From contig JADJVX010000021.1 of the NCBI GenBank assembly GCA_016710385.1, positions 1 to 64,000 on the forward strand: a stretch of 64,000 nucleotides of DNA, read 5' to 3'. The stretch comes from Actinomycetales bacterium. Lineage in GTDB: Bacteria; Actinomycetota; Actinomycetes; Actinomycetales; Dermatophilaceae. The translations under genes and the position numbers were made by a program. Shown piece after piece: positions 56,426-64,000 of the stretch (position 1 is the stretch's first letter; every line of letters begins with the position of its first letter). Below the pieces are notes generated by a model, which saw nothing but the letters and a program-made list of their open reading frames with translations, searched no databases and was not told where the DNA came from.

Positions 56426-58336
56426 TTGCAACGGAATCGGTTCCGCATGACCGCCACAGATCTGGCCCGGACCGCTCGACACGTTCGGGTCGCCGCGTGG
56501 CACCTGCGAAGCGGTGGGATCTCCCAACTGCGCGCGTGGCGGGCCCGCCAGGCGCGCAGCGGTCGGGCCTCTGCGCGGGGCATACTCGACCGCCGTGGAC
56601 GGCTGACCTTCCCCGACTGGCCCGTCCGTGAGCACCAGGTCCGACGTCCGGGCCTGCGTGCCGGCGTGATTCTCGACGAATTCTCAGCCCTGGCGTTCGG
56701 TTTCGAGTGGGACCAGGTGCCGCTCGATCCGGAGACGTGGTCCGCGCAACTGGCTGACCCGGGCATCGACCTGCTCTTCGTCGAAGCCGCGTGGAATGGC
56801 AACGGCGGCGCCTGGGCCTATCAACTCACCGGTTCCCAGGCTCCCTCACCCGCACTGCGCGGGCTGGTCGAGGCCTGCCAGGCACGCGGCATACCGACCG
56901 TCTTCTGGAACAAGGAGGACCCTGCCCATTACGCGGACTTCCTCGACACAGCCCGGCTGTTCGATGTGGTCTTCACCACCGATGTGGACTCGCGCGAGCG
57001 CTACCTCCAGGACCTGGGCACCGATCGGGTCTGGGTGTTGCCCTTCGCCGCCGCGCCCGATCTGCACAATCCGGTCCGCGAACTGGCCAACGCCGCAGAC
57101 CGTGACCTCGCCTTTGCCGGCACCTACTATGCGCACCGGTTCCCGGAACGGCGCGCGCAGATGGACCTGCTGTTGGGTGCGGCCGTGCGCGCTGGCGCTC
57201 GGATGGAGTCGGGGCTGGACATCTTCTCCAGGATGCTCGGGCGCGAGGATCGATATCAGTTCCCGGCACCGTTCGATCACTATGTGCGCGGCGCACTCAC
57301 CTACGCGCAGATGCTCACGGCATACCGGGCCTACAAGGTCTTCCTCAATGTCAACTCGGTGACCACCAGCCCGAGCATGTGTGCCCGCCGGATCTTCGAG
57401 ATCACCGCGAGTGGCACTCCCGTGGTGTCGACGCCCAGCGCCGCCATCGGTGAGTTCTTCGCCGCGGATGAGGTGCTCGAGGTGAGCGACGCAGCGACGG
57501 CCGAGCAACTCCTGCGCGCCCTGGTCGAGAACCCCGCGTTGCGCGACCGGATGGTGCACCGAGGTCAGCGTCGCATCTGGGCGGGTCACACCTACTGCCA
57601 CCGGGTCAACGAGGTCCTCGAGCGGGTGGGGTGCTCCTCGTCGGTCGTCGCGGATCCGACAGTGTCGGCCTTGGCCGTGACGAATCGTCCGCACCAGGTC
57701 GAGCATGTCCTTCGGCAGCTGGCCGGGCAGCGCGGATGTCGGCCTCAGGTCATCCTGCTCACCCATGGCTTCGAGGTCGAGCCGGCCCTGGTGGATCGGG
57801 CTCGGGAGTGGGGACTCGACCAGCTCGTGACGCTCACCGGCCCGGCCGATGCCAGCCTCGGCACCTGCCTCAACCTCGCGATCGAGGCGGCCGATGGAGA
57901 CCTGCTGGCCAAGGTCGACGACGACGACCTCTACGGCCCGCACTATCTCGCCGACCAACGGGCAGCGCTGGGCTACTCCGGAGCTGACATTGTCGGCAAG
58001 GCCGCGCACTACCTCTATCTGGCCGACCTCGACGTGACGGCGCTGCGGTATGCCGAGCAGGAACACCGGCGCACCGATTTCGTCCCGGGGCCAACTCTGA
58101 TGATTCGCAACGTCCTCGCCCACGCGGTGCCGTTCGCGGATCGCACGCGCGGCGAGGACACCCAGTTCCTGCGGGACGCGGTCGCGGCGGGAGCCGAGAT
58201 CTACTCCGCCGACCGGTTCAACTTCGTCCAAGTCCGGGGGAGCTGGGGGCACACCTGGACCGTCTCCGATGCCGAATTGCTCTCCGCTGCCCGGGTGGAG
58301 TTCTTCGGTCGCCACGACAGCCACACCTGGGTCTGA
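56426..58336 (+). CDS. Two-domain glycosyltransferase (CgeB/GT1-like plus GT2-like)
   Basis: 636 residues. The first half resembles DUF3880/CgeB glycosyltransferases (TVFWNKEDPAHYADFL, LAFAGTYYAHRFPER, CARRIFEITASGTPVVSTPS). The second half is a GT2-like domain with the metal-binding KVDDDDLYGP motif. TTG 56426 has GGGGGAA upstream; ATG 56447 is an alternative. Cytosolic. It opens a polysaccharide cluster with the next four genes. Confidence 0.85.
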   Translation: MQRNRFRMTATDLARTARHVRVAAWHLRSGGISQLRAWRARQARSGRASARGILDRRGRLTFPDWPVREHQVRRPGLRAGVILDEFSALAFGFEWDQVPLDPETWSAQLADPGIDLLFVEAAWNGNGGAWAYQLTGSQAPSPALRGLVEACQARGIPTVFWNKEDPAHYADFLDTARLFDVVFTTDVDSRERYLQDLGTDRVWVLPFAAAPDLHNPVRELANAADRDLAFAGTYYAHRFPERRAQMDLLLGAAVRAGARMESGLDIFSRMLGREDRYQFPAPFDHYVRGALTYAQMLTAYRAYKVFLNVNSVTTSPSMCARRIFEITASGTPVVSTPSAAIGEFFAADEVLEVSDAATAEQLLRALVENPALRDRMVHRGQRRIWAGHTYCHRVNEVLERVGCSSSVVADPTVSALAVTNRPHQVEHVLRQLAGQRGCRPQVILLTHGFEVEPALVDRAREWGLDQLVTLTGPADASLGTCLNLAIEAADGDLLAKVDDDDLYGPHYLADQRAALGYSGADIVGKAAHYLYLADLDVTALRYAEQEHRRTDFVPGPTLMIRNVLAHAVPFADRTRGEDTQFLRDAVAAGAEIYSADRFNFVQVRGSWGHTWTVSDAELLSAARVEFFGRHDSHTWV

Positions 58337-58347
58337 AAGGAACGCTC

Positions 58348-59655
58348 ATGTCGCTGGAAAGCACCGTCGTCGTTGTCGGGTTGGGCTATATCGGACTCCC
58401 GACGGCCGCGATCCTTGCGTCCCACGGAGTACGCGTCACCGGCGTTGACGTCAACCCCCGGCACGTCGAAGCGGTGTCCCGCGGCGAGGTCCCCTTCGTC
58501 GAACCGGACCTCAGCGACCACGTCGAGCGGGCCGTGGCCAGCGGCGCCCTCACAGCCCAGGCGACCGTGCCCCCCGCTGACGTCTTCATCGTCGCCGTGC
58601 CCACCCCCTTTGCCGACAACCACAGTGCCGACCTGAGCTATATCGATGCGGCCATGGCCGCAATCGCCGGCGTCCTGCGCGGTGGGGAACTCGTCATCCT
58701 CGAATCCACCTCGCCGCCCGGCACGACGGGGCGGATGGCCTCGCACCTGGGCCTGTTGCGCCCCGACCTGCTCACCCCCGAGGGCGAGCTGACCGTGGAG
58801 TTTGCGCATTGCCCGGAGCGGGTGCTGCCCGGGCGGATCATGACGGAGTTGGTCACCAACGACCGCATCGTCGGCGGGGTCACTCCCGCAGCAGCCGCAC
58901 GGGCCGCCAACCTGTATGCCGTGTTCTGCAGGGGCGAGGTGCATCTGACCGATGCCCGCACCGCCGAGCTGGCCAAGCTCGTCGAGAACTCCTTTCGGGA
59001 TGTCAACATCGCGTTCGCCAATGAGTTGTCCTTGATTTGCGAGCGACTCCACGTCGACGTGTGGGAACTCATCGACCTGGCCAATAAGCACCCGCGGGTC
59101 AACATTCTGTCCCCAGGTCCGGGGGTCGGCGGCCATTGCATCGCCGTCGACCCGTGGTTCATCGTCAGCGCCGCGCCGATGGAGAGCCGACTGATTCGAA
59201 CCGCACGGGAAGTGAACGACAGTAAGCCTGGCCACGTCGTTCAGCGGGTCGCCGAGCACGCGGCCCGACTCCGGGACCCGGTCATCGCGTTGCTGGGTCT
59301 GGCGTTCAAGGCCGACATCGACGACTTGCGAGAATCACCGGCGCTGCAGATCGCCGCCGAGGTCGCCCAGACGGTTCCGGGTGCCCGGCTGCTGGCGGTT
59401 GAGCCGCACATCGAGCAGCTCCCTCCAGGGCTGGCGTCCTTCGACTCGGTGCGACTCACCTCGGCCGAGGAAGCCCTGGCGGTCGCCGATATCGTCGTCC
59501 TGCTGGTGGACCACCGGCAGTTCCGGTCGATCGATCCAGCTACGCTGGCGGAGAAGGTGGTCGTGGATACCCGGGGGCTGTGGAGCCAGGCCCAAAGCCT
59601 CGCCGGTGCGCCTCGGGGCCTTGCTGACGCTCGTCAGCTCGTCGCGGCCACCTGA
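58348..59655 (+). CDS. wecC: UDP-N-acetyl-D-mannosamine dehydrogenase-type enzyme
   Basis: A 435-residue UDP-glucose/GDP-mannose dehydrogenase family protein. NAD site VVVVGLGYIGLPTA, catalytic thiol Cys264 in GVGGHCIAVDPWF, and FAHCPERVLPG, GLAFKADIDDLRESPAL motifs. The ERVLPG and HCIAVDPWF forms favour UDP-ManNAc (WecC/MnaB) over UDP-glucose. It makes UDP-ManNAcA for surface glycans. GAAAGGA precedes the ATG. Confidence 0.9.
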   Translation: MSLESTVVVVGLGYIGLPTAAILASHGVRVTGVDVNPRHVEAVSRGEVPFVEPDLSDHVERAVASGALTAQATVPPADVFIVAVPTPFADNHSADLSYIDAAMAAIAGVLRGGELVILESTSPPGTTGRMASHLGLLRPDLLTPEGELTVEFAHCPERVLPGRIMTELVTNDRIVGGVTPAAAARAANLYAVFCRGEVHLTDARTAELAKLVENSFRDVNIAFANELSLICERLHVDVWELIDLANKHPRVNILSPGPGVGGHCIAVDPWFIVSAAPMESRLIRTAREVNDSKPGHVVQRVAEHAARLRDPVIALLGLAFKADIDDLRESPALQIAAEVAQTVPGARLLAVEPHIEQLPPGLASFDSVRLTSAEEALAVADIVVLLVDHRQFRSIDPATLAEKVVVDTRGLWSQAQSLAGAPRGLADARQLVAAT

Positions 59656-59680
59656 CCCACCTCCCAGTAACGAGAGGCTC

Positions 59681-60421
59681 ATGCGTATCCGGCCGTCCGG
59701 CATACCCCTGCCGAATCCCATCGATCACGCCGTCGTCTGCGCCGACGACCATCACCGCGCCACCTACGGGTTGACCGCCCTGGGTGGGACCTGCTCCGTG
59801 GTGAGCACGCTGAGCGACCTCGTCGCCGCAGCAAGCACGGCCGAGCGCCTGGCCCTCATCGACACTCGACCGGAGGCGATCCTTGACGCGTGTGCCCTCG
59901 TGGGCGCTGTGGTTGCCTCCGATCAGCCATTCCACATCATCGTGCCGCAGGTGCAGGTCGGACTACTGGACGTGCTCATGGATGACGTCCGGACCGATGT
60001 TTGGGCCCTCACGGGCCTGCACTGTGATGCTGCGTCGATGCATCTCGAGATGGTGCAGAGCCAGGAGGGCGACCGTGCCGGTGCCGATCTCGTGGCCGGC
60101 TTGCGGTGGGGGAGTGTGTCCACCTGGGCGTCGGAGGCATCCCCTGACGTCGGTGAGGTGTCGATCCTGCGCGGCAAACTCGCCAGCGCACTGTTGCTCC
60201 TGCGCGACCTCACCGCCGGTGAAGTCGCGCCGACGCCGGATGTGGCACCCGTGGCACCGCCTCTGGACCTGCAGGCGCGCAAGGACCTCGAGAATCGAGT
60301 CGTCACCCTGCAACGCAAGCTCGACGTCCTCCAGCGCAAATACGACGCGCTTGCGGGCTCACGACTTGGCCGATTGACCCTGGCTCGCTGGGAACGGAAT
60401 CGACCGAAGGCAGCTCAGTGA
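59681..60421 (+). CDS. Uncharacterised protein with C-terminal coiled coil
   Basis: 246 residues, not recognised. An alpha/beta-like region (15-170) precedes a short coiled coil (about 205-230, VVTLQRKLDVLQRKYDAL) and a basic end typical of proteins encoded in glycosyltransferase clusters. ATG 59681 follows GAGAGG. Its TGA overlaps the next ATG (TGATG). Probably a partner of the glycan machinery. Confidence 0.7.
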   Translation: MRIRPSGIPLPNPIDHAVVCADDHHRATYGLTALGGTCSVVSTLSDLVAAASTAERLALIDTRPEAILDACALVGAVVASDQPFHIIVPQVQVGLLDVLMDDVRTDVWALTGLHCDAASMHLEMVQSQEGDRAGADLVAGLRWGSVSTWASEASPDVGEVSILRGKLASALLLLRDLTAGEVAPTPDVAPVAPPLDLQARKDLENRVVTLQRKLDVLQRKYDALAGSRLGRLTLARWERNRPKAAQ

Positions 60422-62703
60422 TGGTTACCGCAGCCGACTTCGACCGCGACTATGCGCGCCGACTCACCCTCGATCCGCAGGAGCTGACCGCCGAACTGTC
60501 GGCGCTCGGTATCGGCCGAGACGGTCTGCCGACAGAGCCCGTGGCACCCGGACAGGTCCCCGAGCCCGGGCAGCTGCTGCCCGGAGTGTCGGTCATCATT
60601 CCGACCTATCGCGGAGCCGGCCGGATCATGGGCGCGCTCATGAGCTTGGTCGACCAAGATCTCGACCCGTCCCGCTTCGAGATCATCGTCATCCCCAACG
60701 GACCGGACGACGGCACCCGAGCGCAGTTGGCGGCGTTTGTCGGCTCCCAGCCCGAACTCACCGTCCGGGTCATCGCGACCGCTCCTGCGAGCGCCGGGGG
60801 TGCCCGCAACGTCGGGCTGGCCGCAGCCCGGTTCGCGAACGTGACCTTCGTCGACGACGACGACCAGGTGGAACGCAGCTATCTCTCGAGCGCGCTCGCG
60901 ATGGCGGCACCTGAGGTCATCGTCGTGTCGCCGCTGGTCGATATTCACCGTGACGGCCACCGGGACGCCAACACCATGGTGAGCACGAGGTTGGCGGCCT
61001 TGCGGGGTCGCCAGACCCCGCTGCATCAGGTGGCGTGGGTGCTGGGACTCAACGCCTGCAAACTCGTGCCGACCGGGCTGGCCAAGGCCTATCGATTCCG
61101 CGAGGACCTGGCCAGCGGCGAAGACCTCGTCTACTTCGCCAACCTGCTGCACCACCCTGAGCTGTCCGTGGTTGCCGCGCGCGAGGGGGCCGACACGGCA
61201 TACCTGCGGGCTTTGCGCGAGGACTCGATCTCCCGTCGCGAACTCGATGTGGATTTCGCCGTTGACCAGCGATTGACCTGTATTCGAGCACTGGCTGGTG
61301 TCGACGTGGCCTCCGCCGAAGGACGTGCCGCGATCGAGTCACTACAGCTCGCCCAAACCGGTCACATCCTGCGCTTCTTGGAGCAGTATCCCGACGAGCG
61401 TGAGAGTGTCATGGAGCGCGTCGAGCACACGGCGCCGAATGACTTCCCGTGGGAAAGCCTCAACCGCGGCAAGGCTCGCGACCTCGCGTTCGTCTATTGC
61501 TTCGCTCCCTATTCGGACACCAGCGCTGTCGTGGCCGCCAAGGCGATCGCCGAGCGAGGACTGGTCGTCGACGTCGTCACGAACGACATGAAGGCCGTGC
61601 GACGCCTCGACCCTGCCGTCGCATCGCTCGCTCGCCGCTGGATCGACGAGAGCACCGTCATCGGTGCGACCCCGTCGTTCGCCGGGTGGGAGCCGATCAG
61701 CGATTTCGCCACCAAGGCGCTCGCGGCTGCCGAATTGCGCAATGCGACCAAGGGTCCCTATCGAACGGTCTACAGCCGCGCGTTGTGGGTGGGCTCTCAC
61801 GTCGCCGCTGCGCTGTTCAAGCTCCACCATTGGCAGGTGCGGTGGTCGGCGGAGTTCTCCGATCCGTTGCGGCGGGGTGCCGACGGGGTGCCCAGAGCTG
61901 GAGCCCTGACCGACAACGATGTGGCCCGTCGGCTCAGGGCCGGGCTGCAGTCCCGCGGCTTTGGGCACCTGACCGTCGACACCCTCTTCGATTTGGTCGA
62001 GCAGGCCACCTTCGTGCTGGCCGACGAGGTGATCTTCACCAACACCAACCAGTTCGACTACATGCTCAGCTTGACCCGTGATCCGCGGCTGGCCGAGGTC
62101 GTGTCCGCGAAGGCCCGGATTCGGGAGCACCCGACGCCGAGGCCGGCGGCCTACCACGCGGTTCCGACCTCCTATCAGGTGCCTGACGGCGTCGTGAACA
62201 TCGGCTACTTCGGCAGCTTCTACCCCAACCGCGGCATCGGCGACGTCCTCACCGCATTGCTCAACCTGCCGATGGACCTGCGGCGACAGGTGCGGATTCA
62301 CATCTTCTGCAATGTCGCCAAGGATGTGAAGGCGCAGGTGGCTGCCTTGGGGTTGGGCAACGTGGTCTACGTCAACAACTACCTGTCCTACATGGAGTTT
62401 CTCAACGCGACGACGCTGTTCGACGTCCTGCTGGTCAACGACGTGACGCGCGACGAACGGCTGCCGATCAACCCGTTCCTGCCCTCCAAACTGTCTGACT
62501 ACCGCGGCTCGGGGCGCTCGGTATGGGCTTTGATCGACGAGGGGTCGGCGATGTCCCGGATGCCGCTGACGTACGTCACCCCGGTGGGAGACTCCGCGCG
62601 CATCGCCCACGATCTGGCAGAGATCATCGCTCAGGAGAGCCGCCACGCGACCGTTCAACCCGTCAAGGACCCGACCCTGGAAGGACACCCACGTGACCAG
62701 TAA
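60421..62703 (+). CDS. GT2-family glycosyltransferase with second glycosyltransferase-like domain
   Basis: About 760 residues. The N-terminal GT2 domain shows VSVIIPTYRGAGRIMGAL, SAGGARNVGLAAA and FVDDDDQV (DxD metal site). Residues about 360-740 look like a GT-B-type transferase (VYCFAPYSDTSAVVAAKAI, NIGYFGSFYPNRGIGDVL, LVNDVTRDERLPINPFLPSK). Start may be ATG 60421 or the adjacent GTG 60418. Confidence 0.85.
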   Translation: MVTAADFDRDYARRLTLDPQELTAELSALGIGRDGLPTEPVAPGQVPEPGQLLPGVSVIIPTYRGAGRIMGALMSLVDQDLDPSRFEIIVIPNGPDDGTRAQLAAFVGSQPELTVRVIATAPASAGGARNVGLAAARFANVTFVDDDDQVERSYLSSALAMAAPEVIVVSPLVDIHRDGHRDANTMVSTRLAALRGRQTPLHQVAWVLGLNACKLVPTGLAKAYRFREDLASGEDLVYFANLLHHPELSVVAAREGADTAYLRALREDSISRRELDVDFAVDQRLTCIRALAGVDVASAEGRAAIESLQLAQTGHILRFLEQYPDERESVMERVEHTAPNDFPWESLNRGKARDLAFVYCFAPYSDTSAVVAAKAIAERGLVVDVVTNDMKAVRRLDPAVASLARRWIDESTVIGATPSFAGWEPISDFATKALAAAELRNATKGPYRTVYSRALWVGSHVAAALFKLHHWQVRWSAEFSDPLRRGADGVPRAGALTDNDVARRLRAGLQSRGFGHLTVDTLFDLVEQATFVLADEVIFTNTNQFDYMLSLTRDPRLAEVVSAKARIREHPTPRPAAYHAVPTSYQVPDGVVNIGYFGSFYPNRGIGDVLTALLNLPMDLRRQVRIHIFCNVAKDVKAQVAALGLGNVVYVNNYLSYMEFLNATTLFDVLLVNDVTRDERLPINPFLPSKLSDYRGSGRSVWALIDEGSAMSRMPLTYVTPVGDSARIAHDLAEIIAQESRHATVQPVKDPTLEGHPRDQ

Positions 62704-64000
62704 GCCGACGCTCAACGACATCGGCTTGGTGCACGGGACCGACAAGTCGACGCGATATCACGGCTACTTGCCCGTATATGCCCAGGCGCTGGAGCACCTG
62801 CGCGAGGAGACCTTCACCCTCATCCGCGACACCGTGGAAAGCGTGGTGCTGCTCAAGCACGCGGTGATCGTCCGCAAGCGACCCGACGCTGGTCGCACCT
62901 GGCGACGAACCGACCTGAAAGACATCCAGGAGGCGGAAGACTCCTGGATGGTCGGCGAGCCGGAGAGCTACCGCCGCATCGAAGGCGAGGTGGTGGGCGC
63001 AAGCGACTACGTGGGAAAAGCCCTTGCGGCCCTCGTTGACGAGGGCCGCGTCGACCTCGCCGCGCCAGTCAGTGCCCGCGTGCACGATGTCGTCGTGTCA
63101 ACTGGAGGCTTGTGCTTGACCGCATCGGGCGAAATTCTCGAGAAATCGCTCAACAGCGCCCGCAACCTCGCCTCCGTCGACGGGCTACACCGCATCGGCA
63201 ATGGGCAGCGATGGTATGCCGCACCTGCCCTCCAGCCCATCGACGTCGCTGCCGAACCCGGCGTGGAGCACGTCCTGCTCAAGTCCTGCTGGGACGCGAA
63301 CTACGGACACTGGCTGATTGACGTCGTCCCCAAGCTGCGCCTGCTCGAGCAGTTGCCACTGCGCGGCACCCCCCCGCTTGGTCCTCGCCCGCCGGGGTGG
63401 CGCGATGGAGGCGGTGGTCCGCGACACGCTCGCCCTGGCCGGTTACCCCGACCCGGAGCTGCACTATCTCGATGCCCTGACCCGATTCGAGCGCTTGATC
63501 GTCTTGGGAACGGTGTCGCACCACCCGCTCGTCAAGGCTCCGTCGGCCATCCGCTACCTGGAGGGGCTCGGGCGCGAGGTGCCGGCCGGGCCGCATCGTC
63601 GGGTCTACGTGAGCCGCAACCTCGGCGCACGGCGGCGGCTCACCAACGAGTCAGATCTGCTCCCGCTGTTCACCGCCCGCGGATATCACGTGGTGTCCCC
63701 GGAAACGCTGAGTCTCGTCGAGCAGATCTCGATGTTCAAGGGTGCGCAGATCGTTGCGGGCAATCTCGGCGCAGGTCTGGCCAACCTCGTCTTCTCCCCG
63801 GCCGGCGTGACCGTCCTGGCGCTCACGACCCCGAGAATGGCGCACGACTTCTTCTATGACATCGTCTGCCACAAAGGCGGCCACTACCGGGGTCTGCAAG
63901 GGATCAGCACCGACCCGCAGCCCGATATCGGGTCCGACTTCTCCGTCGATCCAGCCATGGTCACGGCCGGGTTGGACTGGGCAGAACTCGCGTGTGGTGA
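62693..64000 (+). pseudogene. GT61/DUF563-type glycosyltransferase, frameshifted at a C7 tract, runs off the window
   Basis: GTG 62693 (after GGAAGGA) overlaps the previous gene by 11 bp. The protein is family-like through SCWDANYGHWLIDVVPKL, then loses sense after a run of seven C at 63369-63375. The frame that continues the family (VYVSRNLGARRRLTNES, FKGAQIVAGNLGAGLANLVF, DIVCHKGGHY) is reached by removing one C and stays open to base 64000. One extra C therefore splits an otherwise intact GT61-like transferase. It may be a true mutation, a phase-variable tract or a sequencing error. Confidence 0.8.

Overview
The window is high-GC actinobacterial DNA. It has GTG/TTG/CTG starts, densely overlapping genes, a pknG-glnH-glnX locus, a murB-hadBA-rpmG block, and the canonical tRNA-Trp-secE-nusG-rplKA...rplJL...rpoBC core. 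Gene content and a very abundant GTATGCCG octamer suggest a relative of the Intrasporangiaceae/Dermatophilaceae, but that placement is inference. No rRNA, IS element, prophage or CRISPR array is visible.

Layout. (1) 1-8.8 kb, mixed metabolism: 3' part of a copper P-type ATPase, alpha/beta hydrolase and cytochrome P450 pair, vapBC toxin-antitoxin, class III aminotransferase, phosphatidylcholine-synthase-like enzyme, and a large flippase-type membrane protein with a degenerate kinase-like middle. (2) 8.9-23.4 kb, minus strand: a deleted FHA-gene remnant and a CPBP protease, then a tightly coupled operon (telA, unknown, AAA+ ATPase, glnX-like, glnH-like, unknown, pknG, PP2C, VWA, FHA). It looks like one envelope-to-cytosol phospho-signalling system joining PknG-GlnH-GlnX to TelA/VWA/PP2C modules. 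(3) 23.5-31.2 kb: TauE/SafE permease, tRNA-Thr and tRNA-Met, rpmG, an isolated small transcription unit (25.1-25.5 kb) with a 29-codon ORF, hadA-hadB-murB, and on the minus strand a DUF5709 gene, adenosine deaminase (CTG start), GH1 beta-glucosidase and a lipoprotein. (4) 31.3-33.0 kb: a DUF559-type gene flanked by inverted arrays of one 52-bp repeat. (5) 33.0-56.2 kb: aminotransferase, tRNA-Trp, secE-nusG-rplK-rplA, an insertion (two exported proteins, then ahpC-ahpF-oxyR), rplJ-rplL, a second insertion (GH32/43-like hydrolase, glcF-glcD, small membrane protein), then rpoB-rpoC. (6) 56.4-64.0 kb: a surface-polysaccharide cluster (three glycosyltransferases, a UDP-ManNAc dehydrogenase, a coiled-coil protein), the last gene interrupted by a C7 frameshift and leaving the window.

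Across the window the 8-mer GTATGCCG (either strand) occurs about 95 times, where base composition predicts two or three. It sits in coding and non-coding DNA, supplies some start codons, and forms inverted pairs between housekeeping genes. With the 52-bp repeat arrays that also carry it, this is the most unusual structural signal here.
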